From assembly GCA_965183875.1 (NCBI GenBank), contig CBCYMK010000023.1:170625-234624 (forward strand): a stretch of 64,000 nucleotides of DNA, in the 5' to 3' direction. Of this stretch, positions 38,026 to 46,942 are shown piece after piece. Position 1 is the first letter of the stretch, and every line of letters starts with the position of its first letter. The DNA is from UBA6772 sp965183875 (lineage in GTDB: Bacteria; Bacteroidota; Bacteroidia; Flavobacteriales; UBA7430). The position numbers and the translations under genes were made by a program. The notes beneath the pieces are model-generated. The model worked only from the letters and a program-made list of their open reading frames with translations. It was not told where the DNA came from and made no database searches.

Positions 38026-38796
38026 ATGGGAAATCCTATAGAACAAGGTGGTGTAAATGTATCCATCGAGAATAATATAGCAAGCATAGAGTTTCATCAT
38101 CCTTTGAGTAATTCACTACCAGGAAAAGTATTGCAAGAACTTGCAAATACCATTACCGAATTAGGAACTAAGGATGCTGTAACTGTAATCATTTTAAAAA
38201 GTGCTGGAGAAAGAGCTTTCTGTGCAGGTGCTTCTTTTGATGAATTGATTAGTATTGATGACTTAGAAACTGGAAAAGTATTCTTTAGTGGATTCGCCAA
38301 TGTGATTAACGCTGCTCGTAAGTGTCCGAAACTAATTATCGGTCGTGTGCAAGGTAAAGCTGTTGGTGGTGGTGTTGGAATGGCTTCGGCTGTAGACTAT
38401 TGTATGGCTACAAAATTCGCTTCGGTTAAACTGAGTGAGTTGGCTGTAGGAATTGGTCCTTTTGTAGTTGGACCTGCCGTAGAACGCAAAATTGGCATGT
38501 CGGCAATGAGCCAACTAGCAATAGATGCTACCGAATGGCAAACTGCACAATGGGCAAAAGACAAAGGTTTATATACCGAGATTTTTGACTCAGCAGACGA
38601 AATGGATGAAGGGATTGCTAAATTGGCTAACACTTTGGCTAATTCAAACCCTGAGGCAATGCAAATGTTAAAGAAAGTTTTCTGGGAAGGTACAGAGCAC
38701 TGGGATGACTTATTAGTAGAAAGAGCTGCCATGAGTGGTAAACTCGTTCTATCTGACTTCACCCGTAATGCCATCAATAAATTCAAGAAGAAATAA
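38026..38796 (+). CDS. enoyl-CoA hydratase/isomerase (PaaG/PaaF-like)
   Basis: 256 residues of the crotonase fold. ERAFCAGASFDEL and GKAVGGGVGMASAVDYCMA form the oxyanion hole that binds the thioester carbonyl. Position directly after paaZ argues for a step of phenylacetate or related acyl-CoA breakdown. Which of the two Paa-type crotonases it is cannot be decided by eye. Confidence 0.85.
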   Translation: MGNPIEQGGVNVSIENNIASIEFHHPLSNSLPGKVLQELANTITELGTKDAVTVIILKSAGERAFCAGASFDELISIDDLETGKVFFSGFANVINAARKCPKLIIGRVQGKAVGGGVGMASAVDYCMATKFASVKLSELAVGIGPFVVGPAVERKIGMSAMSQLAIDATEWQTAQWAKDKGLYTEIFDSADEMDEGIAKLANTLANSNPEAMQMLKKVFWEGTEHWDDLLVERAAMSGKLVLSDFTRNAINKFKKK

Positions 38797-38800
38797 AAAA

Positions 38801-40867
38801 ATGGCTAAAAAAGCGATCGATAAAAAGACTTTACAAGAGGCGTATACTCTAATGAGCACGGCACGTGCCATGTCTGATTTATACGAAAACAACGCGCCTG
38901 TTACCGGTAAGTATGTACACGCAACTTCTCGAGGACACGAAGCTATTCAGTTGGCATTAGGAATGCAATTGCTTCCTCAAGACTGGGTTTCTCCATACTA
39001 CCGCGACGACTCAATTTTGTTGGGTATTGGAATGAAACCTTACGAGCTGATGCTACAGCTCTTAGCAAAAAAAGACGATCCCTTTTCGGGAGGTAGAACC
39101 TACTACTCCCACCCTAGTTTAAATAGGGAGGATATGCCTAAAATACCTCATCAATCATCAGCTACTGGAATGCAAGCTATTCCTACTACTGGAGTTGCTA
39201 TGGGGATTCAATATTTAGAACAACAAAAACTAGCGAAAGATTACGGAAAAGAGCTACCAGTAGTTGTTTGTTCTATTGGAGATGCTGCGATGACGGAAGG
39301 TGAGATTTCTGAAGCACTTCATATGAGTGCTTTGAAACAATTTCCAATCATCTTTTTAGTTCAAGACAACGAGTGGGATATTTCGGCACATGCCTCAGAA
39401 ATTCGTGCCAACGATGCTTCTCAATACATTAAAGGATTTACAGGAATAGAACTTCGCACCATCGAAGGGAATGACTTTATCGAGTCTTATGCAACTGTAA
39501 AAGAAGTTATAGAAACGATACGTGAAGAACGCCGTCCTTTTATGATACACGCCAAAGTACCCCTTTTAGGACACCATACATCGGGAGTTCGTAAAGAATG
39601 GTACCGCGACGACTTAGAAGAACATGAACAAAGAGATCCTTTACCAATATTGATTCAACAATTACTGGACAATGGGTTTACTCAAAAAGAGATTGATGCC
39701 ATTGATGCTAAAGCAGTTACATTTGTACAATCCGAATACGATAGAGCTTTACTAGCAGAAGATCCTACACCAGAAGACTTGTTTACACACGACTTCGCTC
39801 CTACTCCAATTACAGAGGAGAAAGGAGAACGATCGCCAGCAGGAAAAGAGCAAACCGTAATGGTAGATTCTGCTCTTTTTGCCATACAAGAGATTATGGC
39901 AAAACACCCAGAGTCTCTATTATACGGACAAGATGTTGGTCATCGCTTAGGAGGTGTATTCCGCGAAGCAGCTACACTGGCACAGAAATTTGGGAACGAT
40001 AGAGTTTATAATACACCTATTCAGGAAGCCTTTATTATCGGTTCTACAGTGGGTATGTCTGCAGCAGGTTGTAAACCAATTGTAGAGGTTCAGTTTGCCG
40101 ATTATATATGGCCAGGTCTCAACCAATTATTTACTGAGGTTAGCCGCTCTTGCTATTTATCTAATGGTAAATGGCCTGTAAGCGCTATCATACGCGTACC
40201 TATTGGAGCTTATGGCTCTGGTGGACCTTACCACTCTTCATCTGTAGAGTCTATCCTTACCAATATCCGTGGTATTAAAATAGCTTACCCTTCTACAGGT
40301 GCAGATTTAAAAGGCTTGATGAAGGCTGCTTATTACGATCCTAATCCAGTAGTGATGTTGGAGCATAAAGGTTTGTATTGGTCTAAGATTAAAGGAACCG
40401 AAGGTGCTAAGACGGTTGAGCCGGATGAAGACTATGTAATTCCTTTCGGGAAAGCACGAATTTCTTTAGAAGCTGAAGAATCGAATATTGAAGCTGGAAA
40501 TTCTTTGGTAGTAATCACTTATGGTATGGGTGTATATTGGGCAAATACAGCTGCTAAATCTCATAAAGGAAAAGTAGAAATTTTAGATCTAAGGACTTTA
40601 GCTCCGTTAGATAGAGAGGCTATTTTTGCATCGGTACGCAAGCATAATAAATGCATTGTAGTTACAGAAGAACCTAAAGGGTTTGGGTTTGCTCAAGCCT
40701 TAGCTGGAGAAATTCAACAAGAATGTTTTGAAAGCTTAGATGCCCCAGTAAGAGTTCTGGGTGCAGAAAATATGCCAGCCATTCCTCTTAACAGTACTTT
40801 GGAAGCAACCATGATTCCGAATGCAGAGAAGGTTGAAGAGGTGATGAAAGAGATTTTGGATTATTAA
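38801..40867 (+). CDS. 2-oxoacid dehydrogenase E1, alpha and beta subunits fused
   Basis: 688 residues from the ATG at 38801, four bases after the preceding stop; an earlier in-frame ATG lies inside the hydratase gene. The first half is the E1 alpha domain (GHEAIQLALGMQ, SIGDAAMTEGEISEALHMS with the thiamine diphosphate motif); the second is E1 beta (YGQDVGHRLGGVFREA, VEVQFADYIWPG, GSGGPYHSSSVES). It decarboxylates 2-oxoacids, most likely branched-chain ones, and hands the acyl group to E2. The E2 at 8325-9633 is a probable partner. Confidence 0.87.
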   Translation: MAKKAIDKKTLQEAYTLMSTARAMSDLYENNAPVTGKYVHATSRGHEAIQLALGMQLLPQDWVSPYYRDDSILLGIGMKPYELMLQLLAKKDDPFSGGRTYYSHPSLNREDMPKIPHQSSATGMQAIPTTGVAMGIQYLEQQKLAKDYGKELPVVVCSIGDAAMTEGEISEALHMSALKQFPIIFLVQDNEWDISAHASEIRANDASQYIKGFTGIELRTIEGNDFIESYATVKEVIETIREERRPFMIHAKVPLLGHHTSGVRKEWYRDDLEEHEQRDPLPILIQQLLDNGFTQKEIDAIDAKAVTFVQSEYDRALLAEDPTPEDLFTHDFAPTPITEEKGERSPAGKEQTVMVDSALFAIQEIMAKHPESLLYGQDVGHRLGGVFREAATLAQKFGNDRVYNTPIQEAFIIGSTVGMSAAGCKPIVEVQFADYIWPGLNQLFTEVSRSCYLSNGKWPVSAIIRVPIGAYGSGGPYHSSSVESILTNIRGIKIAYPSTGADLKGLMKAAYYDPNPVVMLEHKGLYWSKIKGTEGAKTVEPDEDYVIPFGKARISLEAEESNIEAGNSLVVITYGMGVYWANTAAKSHKGKVEILDLRTLAPLDREAIFASVRKHNKCIVVTEEPKGFGFAQALAGEIQQECFESLDAPVRVLGAENMPAIPLNSTLEATMIPNAEKVEEVMKEILDY

Positions 40868-40976
40868 GAACATCAGGAGAAAAGAATACAGGAGTCAGAA
40901 TTATGAAGGTTAAGATTTAATATGAATGAAAACCTGATCTACTCTTCGCTCGATAAATCTCCAAATTATATTTATA

Positions 40977-41006
40977 AAAAAGGCAATCATATGATTGCCT
41001 TTTTTA
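40977..41006 (+). terminator. terminator after the fused E1 gene
   Basis: AAAGGCAATCAT pairs perfectly with ATGATTGCCTTT and ends in a T run; about 110 bp after the E1 stop. Confidence 0.85.
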
Positions 41007-41012
41007 TTTCTA

Positions 41013-41130
41013 TTAATTGGAGGTATCCATTATAAAAGACTCGTAATTGTCTGGACTAATAATTTCAAATTGATGATTTAGGTAATAGTTCGTAATATCA
41101 TTTTCGGTATTTAAAGGGGTGTAATCGCAG
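41013..41130 (-). pseudogene. 38-codon gene remnant, unidentified
   Basis: A minus-strand frame ending at 41013-41015 reads NDITNYYLNHQFEIISPDNY and onward to a stop after DTSN. It looks protein-like in composition, has no start codon and is preceded by a stop codon, so it is probably the tail of a deleted gene. The rest of 40868-41281 holds only hairpins. Confidence 0.3.
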
Positions 41131-41156
41131 AATTAGCGTTTATTTTGCGATTACAC
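41119..41156. repeat. inverted repeat with 11-bp arms
   Basis: GTGTAATCGCA and TGCGATTACAC are exact complements separated by 16 bases. No T run follows, so it is not a clear terminator. Confidence 0.6.
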
Positions 41157-41225
41157 TCCCAGTATAACCGAAAAAAAGCACAGATATATTAATTGAATTC
41201 GGACTAAAAAAGAATTAATAGGTAC

Positions 41226-41264
41226 AAAAAAGCCCCAAATGAAAATTCATTTGGGGCTGTTTTT
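41226..41264 (-). terminator. terminator after the SulP transporter gene
   Basis: AGCCCCAAATGAA pairs with TTCATTTGGGGCT, with A and T runs on both sides; it lies 18 bp beyond the SulP stop. Confidence 0.88.
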
Positions 41265-41281
41265 GTGTTATACTTTACAGA

Positions 41282-42871
41282 CTATTTAGCTGCAAGTGCT
41301 TTGTTATAGTTATCTATCGCTACAAAGTAGTCTGGATCTTCAAGTACGTTAACATCACAGATTTTCTCTGCTTTCTTAATCAACTTAACACAATCGCTAC
41401 TAAGGTGTCTTAGGTGGATAGTTTTCCCATTATTCTGGTAGCGTTCGGCTAATTTATTGATGGCTTCAATTGCAGACTGGTCCATAATTTTAGATTCTTT
41501 AAAATCTATAATTACCTCTTTTGGATCTTCAGATAATTCAAATTTAGAATTAAACAATTCGATTGAACCAAAGAATAAAGGACCGTAAATTTCGTAGTGC
41601 TTCACACCGTGATCATCAACAAATTTACGAGCTCTAATACGCAGTGCATTTTCCCATGCAAAAACTAATGAAGCAACAATAACACCAGCAATTACAGCAA
41701 TTGCTAGATCGAAAAGAACGGTTAATACGGTAACCAAAACAATCACGATAATATCTGCTAAAGGAATCTTATTCCACACTTTAAAAGTACTCCATGCAAA
41801 GGTTCCAATAACCACCATAAACATAACCCCTACTAGCGCGGCAATAGGCACCATTTCAATATAAGCTGAGGCAAATAGAATAAAACAAAGTAATGCTAAG
41901 GCAGCAACAATTCCAGATAAACGTCCTCTACCACCAGATTTAATATTAATGATACTTTGTCCGATCATGGCACAACCACCCATACCACCAAAGAAACCAT
42001 TCACAATATTAGCAGCCCCTTGAGCCACACATTCTTTGTTTCCATTTCCGTGTGTTTCTGTTAACTCATCTACTAAATTTAGAGTCATTAAAGATTCTAT
42101 TAAACCAATAGCAGCAAGGATTAATGCGTAGGGAGTAATGAACTTCAAAGTAGCAAAAGACAAGTCGATCATTGGGATATTAAAAGTAGGTAAACCTGCT
42201 TTTATTCCTTCTCCACCTCCTGCAACAATGAAAGATTTAACCGTTTCTGTTTCTACCTCACCAAAGATCACGATTAGGGAAACTGTAATTATAGCGATAA
42301 GTGCAGCTGGAAGCTTTTTAGTAAGCATTGGTAAGAAATACATAATCCCCATAGTTAGACCTACTAAACCTAACATGATATATAAAGGAGTTCCAGCAAG
42401 CCATTCGCCCTCGCTCTTAAACATCCCTAGTTGAGAGGTGAAAATCACAATTGCCAAACCGTTTACAAAACCCATCATCACTGAATGAGGAATCATACGT
42501 ACAAACTTCCCCATTTTAAAGAAACCTGCAGCAGCTTGAAAAACCCCTGTTAATATTAAAGTCGCAAATAGATACTGGAGACCCATCATGGCACCAGGCT
42601 CACCCATTGCATTCCCTTCGGAAACTAAACTTACCATTACTACAGCTAAGGCTCCTGTAGCACCAGAAATCATCCCTGGGCGACCACCAAAAATAGCGGT
42701 AATTAAGCCCATCATAAATGCACCATATAGACCAACAATTGGAGAAATCCCCGCTACAAAGGCAAATGCTACTGCTTCGGGAACTAAAGCTAAAGCTACG
42801 GTTAACCCAGATAAAACATCATCTTTCACAGACCCATCACTAGCTGTAATAAACTTAAATGCTGACTTCAT
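41282..42871 (-). CDS. SulP-family anion transporter with STAS domain
   Basis: 529 residues with about 12 membrane segments. DVLSGLTVALALVPEAVAFA, GLYGAFMMGLITAIFGGRPG and IPHSVMMGFVNGLAIVIF are family signatures of the membrane domain; the C-terminal STAS domain (from about residue 435) has VIIDFKESKIMDQSAIEAI. SulP members move sulfate, bicarbonate or other anions at the inner membrane. No sulfate or carboxysome genes lie nearby, so the substrate stays open. Confidence 0.88.
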   Translation of the reverse strand: MKSAFKFITASDGSVKDDVLSGLTVALALVPEAVAFAFVAGISPIVGLYGAFMMGLITAIFGGRPGMISGATGALAVVMVSLVSEGNAMGEPGAMMGLQYLFATLILTGVFQAAAGFFKMGKFVRMIPHSVMMGFVNGLAIVIFTSQLGMFKSEGEWLAGTPLYIMLGLVGLTMGIMYFLPMLTKKLPAALIAIITVSLIVIFGEVETETVKSFIVAGGGEGIKAGLPTFNIPMIDLSFATLKFITPYALILAAIGLIESLMTLNLVDELTETHGNGNKECVAQGAANIVNGFFGGMGGCAMIGQSIINIKSGGRGRLSGIVAALALLCFILFASAYIEMVPIAALVGVMFMVVIGTFAWSTFKVWNKIPLADIIVIVLVTVLTVLFDLAIAVIAGVIVASLVFAWENALRIRARKFVDDHGVKHYEIYGPLFFGSIELFNSKFELSEDPKEVIIDFKESKIMDQSAIEAINKLAERYQNNGKTIHLRHLSSDCVKLIKKAEKICDVNVLEDPDYFVAIDNYNKALAAK

Positions 42872-42976
42872 AATTTTTCGTTTTTAAGAGCGGCAAAAAT
42901 AGGATAATAAACACTATGAGCAGCTTACAAAGGAGGATATTTTCATATCTTAGTTTCTCATTAAACACTTCACGTT

Positions 42977-43363
42977 ATGGAAACTGAAATCATTATCGTT
43001 AAATTTTGGGCATTTTTTTTCATCACATTTTCAATCCCATTAATCGCAAGTAAATCAACACTCACATCTTTAATAGAATTATCAAAAGACAAATCATTCA
43101 TCTTTATCACAGGTTTTATTTCGCTAGTCATGTGTATCCCTTTAATATTAATAAATAATGTTTGGAGAGCAGATATTGTTGGGTTTACAACGTTCATCGC
43201 ATGGATGGGAATTATAAAAGGTATGGTCCGTATCTACAATCCAGGAATGGTAATAAGTCTAGCAGAAAAGTTTACTGTAAGCTCCTTAAGGCTTGCAGGA
43301 TTGGTTACATTTATCATAGGTATTGCTATGGCATATGCAGGGTATAATCCTTATTGGTGTTAG
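42977..43363 (+). CDS. four-span membrane protein, unknown function
   Basis: 128 residues with about four hydrophobic segments: IIVKFWAFFFITFSIPLIA, FIFITGFISLVMCIPLILI, DIVGFTTFIAWMGIIKG and LAGLVTFIIGIAMAYAG. No motif points to an activity. It is divergent from the SulP gene, with about 105 bp between starts. Confidence 0.65.
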   Translation: METEIIIVKFWAFFFITFSIPLIASKSTLTSLIELSKDKSFIFITGFISLVMCIPLILINNVWRADIVGFTTFIAWMGIIKGMVRIYNPGMVISLAEKFTVSSLRLAGLVTFIIGIAMAYAGYNPYWC

Positions 43364-43506
43364 GCTCTCATTTATACTCATTGGAACTTAAACAAACATT
43401 CATCTTATCTAAAAACAAGCTAAAATTTTAGTCATAAAAAAACGACTTCTTGGAGCTAAGACAAATGCAAATACTACCTTAGCAACCTAATTTTTTTTGA
43501 CTAGAG

Positions 43507-45195
43507 ATGAAGCAACTTATAGAATGCGTACCTAATTTTTCGGAGGGTTCCGATATGGCTGTAATTAAACAAATTACAGATGTTATAGAAACCGTTGAAG
43601 GTGTAAAACTACTTAATGTAGATCCAGGAAAAGCTACTAACCGTACAGTTGTAACCTTTGTGGGTACACCCGAAGAAGTTATAGACGCTGCATTTTTAGC
43701 GATCAAGAAAGCTTCAGAACTCATTGATATGAGCAAGCATTCTGGAGAACATCCACGTATGGGAGCTACAGATGTTTGTCCATTAGTACCTATTGCAAAT
43801 ATAGAAATGGACGAGGTGGTTACTTACGCTCATAAATTAGGAGAACGTGTTGGAAGAGAACTAGGAATTCCTGGTTATTACTATGAAAACGCAGCGACCT
43901 CAGCTAACAGAACAAACCTAGCTGTAGTACGTAAAGGAGAATACGAAGCTTTAAAAGCGAAGTTAGTAGACCCAGAATGGAAACCAGATTTCGGTCCAGC
44001 AGAATTTGTAAAAGCAGTTAATTCAGGTGCTACTGCAATTTCAGCTCGCGACTTCTTAATAGCATACAACGTAAATTTAAACACCACCTCTACACGTAGA
44101 GCTAATGCTGTAGCTTACGACATTCGTGAAAAGGGAAGAATAAAAAGAGAAGGCGAAAAACTTTCGGCTGCTATCGTAAAAGATGCAGATGGCAACACTT
44201 TATGGACTCCAGGCTCACTAAAACACGTAAAGGCTATTGGTTGGTTTATTGAGGAATATGGTGTAACACAGGTTACCATGAACCTTACCAATATAAAAGA
44301 GACTCCTTTTCATATAGCATTCGATGAGACTGCTAAAAAAGCTGCTGCTCGAGGAATTAGAGTTACAGGCTCAGAACTTGTAGGTTTAGTACCTAAAAGT
44401 GCTATGCTAGACGCAGGTAAATACTTCCTAAGACTTCAAGAACGCTCTACAGGAATCCACGAAAGTGAAATCATAAAAATCGCTATTAAGAGCATGGGCT
44501 TAGATGAGCTCAGTCCTTTCGATCCTAAAAACCGCATTATAGAATACATGTTGGAAGATGGAGAAGACAAAAAATTAGTTGACTTCACTTTAACAGAATT
44601 TGCAGATGAGACTGCGTCTGAGAGCCCTGCTCCAGGTGGTGGATCTATAGCTGCCTATGTGGGCTCTTTAGGGATCTCTCTAGCGACTATGGTTGCAAAT
44701 TTATCGGCACATAAACGTGGATGGGATAATCGCTGGGAAGAATTTTCTGACTGGGCAGACCAGGGACAACTATTAAAAGATGAGCTACTATTTCTTGTTG
44801 ATGAAGACACCAATTCATTTAACAAAATTATGGAAGCAATGCGTTTACCTAAAGGTAGCGAAGCAGAGAAACAAACTCGTAAAGAAGCAATGGATGCTGC
44901 TACTAAATATGCAATCCTTACTCCATTTAGAGTTATGGAAACCTCTTTAAGGTCTATGGATATGATACAGAAGATGGCAGAGATAGGAAACCCTAATTCT
45001 GTTACCGATGCTGGTGTAGGAGCGCTTTGTGCTAGAACAGCAGTAATTGGAGCATTCCTAAATGTTAAAATTAACTGTAAAGACTTCGATGACACCGAAT
45101 TCGTAACAGATATACTAGCGAAAGGAGAGACCGTGATGGCTCAAGCAATAGCTAAAGAAGAAGCGATCTTAAAAATTACGATGGACAAAATCTAG
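43507..45195 (+). CDS. ftcD: glutamate formimidoyltransferase / formimidoyltetrahydrofolate cyclodeaminase
   Basis: 562 residues. The N-terminal two thirds are formiminotransferase (ECVPNFSEGSD, HSGEHPRMGATDVCP, GIPGYYYE, VTQVTMNLTN), ending near residue 330; the C-terminal domain is the all-helical cyclodeaminase (SESPAPGGGSIAAYVGSLG, ANLSAHKRG). The fused enzyme transfers the formimino group of histidine breakdown to tetrahydrofolate and releases ammonia. No other histidine genes are adjacent. Confidence 0.93.
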   Translation: MKQLIECVPNFSEGSDMAVIKQITDVIETVEGVKLLNVDPGKATNRTVVTFVGTPEEVIDAAFLAIKKASELIDMSKHSGEHPRMGATDVCPLVPIANIEMDEVVTYAHKLGERVGRELGIPGYYYENAATSANRTNLAVVRKGEYEALKAKLVDPEWKPDFGPAEFVKAVNSGATAISARDFLIAYNVNLNTTSTRRANAVAYDIREKGRIKREGEKLSAAIVKDADGNTLWTPGSLKHVKAIGWFIEEYGVTQVTMNLTNIKETPFHIAFDETAKKAAARGIRVTGSELVGLVPKSAMLDAGKYFLRLQERSTGIHESEIIKIAIKSMGLDELSPFDPKNRIIEYMLEDGEDKKLVDFTLTEFADETASESPAPGGGSIAAYVGSLGISLATMVANLSAHKRGWDNRWEEFSDWADQGQLLKDELLFLVDEDTNSFNKIMEAMRLPKGSEAEKQTRKEAMDAATKYAILTPFRVMETSLRSMDMIQKMAEIGNPNSVTDAGVGALCARTAVIGAFLNVKINCKDFDDTEFVTDILAKGETVMAQAIAKEEAILKITMDKI

Positions 45196-45212
45196 AATAC
45201 ATCTAGTTTTTT

Positions 45213-45311
45213 AATTCAAATAAAAATAGCTCGACTTTACAGTCGAGCTATTTTTGTATAATTCAAAAAAAGAAAAACTCCGTCGTAAGCCGGATTCTGT
45301 TATCCAGAAGA
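45213..45311. repeat. duplicated segment: terminator plus rnpB 3' end, copy 1
   Basis: This segment matches 46127-46225 closely, including the ATAGCTCGACT-type hairpin and the RNase P-like GTAAGCCGGATTCTGTTATC. Here the RNase P part is only the 3' end and the rest of the RNA is absent, so it is a partial copy left by a rearrangement. Confidence 0.75.
45222..45257 (+). terminator. terminator after ftcD
   Basis: AAATAGCTCGACT pairs with AGTCGAGCTATTT, closely followed by T's, 27 bp past the ftcD stop. A near-identical hairpin sits at 46135-46171 downstream of rnpB. Confidence 0.85.
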
Positions 45312-45380
45312 TTGAAAGCTATTCAAAACCATGGACACATTTCATTCCTCTATTCAACCCAACCTTTCTTATTTTAGTGT

Positions 45381-45490
45381 AGAAATCGTATAAAATGAGC
45401 CAAACTGACGGTAGGCAGGAATAACAGAATACTGTCTGATCTTTGGGATTACAGCAAGGTAAGTGTGATCATTTTGTTTGCAATTACTTT
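45381..45490. repeat. degenerate direct repeat, copy 1
   Basis: Begins GAAATCGTATAAAATGAGC, contains GACGGTAGGCAGG and ends near TTTGCAATTAC. It is similar over its length to 45526-45635. Confidence 0.5.
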
Positions 45491-45525
45491 CTTTTTTTTA
45501 ACCCGTCCTTAGTTCTTTTAGAGGA

Positions 45526-45635
45526 AGAATCGTATAAAATAAGCTAGCCTGGCGGTAGGCAGGCATAGTAAAATACTATTTGAATTTAGCAACCAAAGGG
45601 AGCTAAGTGAGTTTATTTTACTAGCAATTTTAAAG
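45526..45635. repeat. degenerate direct repeat, copy 2
   Basis: Begins AGAATCGTATAAAATAAGC, contains GGCGGTAGGCAGG and ends near CTAGCAATTTT. An 18-bp perfect palindrome (TCCCGATAGCTATCGGGA) follows at 45669-45686. Confidence 0.5.
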
Positions 45636-45756
45636 ATTCCGGAACGTTAAAAAAGAACTGAAGACATGTCCCGATAGCTATCGGGATTTGGTTCTTTTCA
45701 TCAAGGAAAAGAACAATAATAAACAGAGACACCTTAGAGTAAAAAGGAAATAAAAT

Positions 45757-46077
45757 ATGTTAACCCGCTTCCGTACCTAATTTAATTACTAGAATTCTAA
45801 ATCTCCTATATTTAGATATTAGCCTAATTATAAGGAAATACAAAAAAGGGATTGGCTTGTTTTTGTTTTCGTAGAATTGAAGAAAGGTTTTTAGTGTTGG
45901 CCTTACGAGTAACAAGTGAGCTTGCCTACCTTTTCGGTAGGTATAGCGACTCTTGTTACGGTGGAGAAAAATCTTTCGTACAATTCAAGTAAATAAAATG
46001 AAGACTTGATTTTTTCGTTCTTTTGCATCAAGGCAAAAGGATAAAAGAACTTTGTGGTAAACAAGCGGACTAGCAGA
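45757..46077. mobile_element. MITE-like element with IS1595-type ends and a long hairpin
   Basis: About 320 bp without a transposase. Its right end, GTGGTAAACAAGCGGACTAG and on to CAGA, matches the right end of the IS at 21394-22382, and its left end keeps CGCTTCCGTACCTAA although the outermost bases have changed. Inside, 45868-45990 forms a large imperfect hairpin (GAATTGAAGAAAGG against CTTTCGTACAATTC, GTAACAAG against CTTGTTAC, GCCTACC against GGTAGG). It could be mobilised by the intact transposase. Confidence 0.65.
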
Positions 46078-46126
46078 AATAAAAATATCTCTTCAAATAA
46101 TTCACTGTATTAATCTGATATTCCCT

Positions 46127-46225
46127 ATTCAAATAAAAAATAGCTCGACTTTGCAGTCGAGCTATTTTTGTACAAGTCATAAAAAAGAAAAGCTCCGTTG
46201 TAAGCCGGATTCTGTTATCCACAAG
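46127..46225. repeat. terminator plus rnpB 3' end, copy 2 (native)
   Basis: The matching partner of 45213-45311. This copy is continuous with the whole RNase P RNA and so is the original. Confidence 0.75.
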
Positions 46226-46545
46226 TGAACCTCCATCATTTATCTACGATACTTATCACTAAGCACCTTTAGCGGTCTACCCTCCGAGATCGAGCGAACA
46301 ACTCTTATTCCCTAAGGAAGTCTCGGTATACATGACCTTGCATCTTATAAGGTTTACACAGCTATCTTTATCACTAAAAATACTGGTGAGCTCTTACCTC
46401 ACCTTTTCACCCTTACCCGAAGGCGGTTATTTTCTGCTGCACTATCTGTCATTGCAAGCAATGCCTAGCCGTTAGCTAGTATAATGTTCTACGATGTCCG
46501 GACTTTCCTCTTCCATAAGAAGCGATAGAGTCGAGAGCTTTTCGC
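46190..46545 (-). ncRNA. rnpB: RNase P RNA (class A)
   Basis: The RNA subunit of RNase P, which matures tRNA 5' ends. Read on the minus strand, GAGGAAAGTCCGGAC near 46510-46495 is the conserved P4-region strand, CAGATAGTGCAGCAGAAA follows, and near the 3' end ACAGAATCCGGCTTAC closes the P4 pairing. Length of about 355 bases is normal. The ends are estimated to within some 10 bases. A terminator hairpin lies just beyond the 3' end at 46135-46171. Confidence 0.92.
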
Positions 46546-46755
46546 TGCAAAGCTACAAAGGTTTAGGGAATGAGGGCCTAAATTTAGTACAATCGTTAAA
46601 ATTTATAAATTTATTTTTTGAAATCAAATAACCCAACAAGCCTTGGTACGACTATATAAAAATCAAATTACACAAGTACTTTAAAAATATAATTTTAAAA
46701 TAAATGACTAAAGTGTTAACCTTTTGCGTTTTGCGTACATTAAGGTATAGAAGGT

Positions 46756-46906
46756 GGTTCTGTCGCATTAATCTAAAACCCACTAGTTTTAGTGTTGTAT
46801 GAAGAAAATGTAAAAACTTAAAATATTGATTATAAGGTGATTAAGTTTTTATAGATTAGTGATTTTAAGTGAAAAATGGTCAAAAAACAATTAATGCGAC
46901 AGAACC
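46756..46906. mobile_element. 151-bp MITE with IS6-type ends
   Basis: GGTTCTGTCGCATTAAT at the left and its complement ATTAATGCGACAGAACC at the right are the inverted repeats of the IS6-family copies in this window, but only about 117 bp of non-coding DNA lies between. It ends 36 bp before the start codon of the next gene. No target duplication is visible. Confidence 0.75.
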
Positions 46907-46942
46907 TTAGATTTTGCTATATTTGGATAAAGTCAGTTAAAA

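Noticed and set aside
41119..41156. Riboswitch or regulatory RNA between fused E1 and SulP genes
   Set aside because: Only simple hairpins are seen and they lie downstream of both genes.
45267..45311. Second RNase P RNA gene
   Set aside because: Only the 3' end is present; the P4-forming 5' part is missing.
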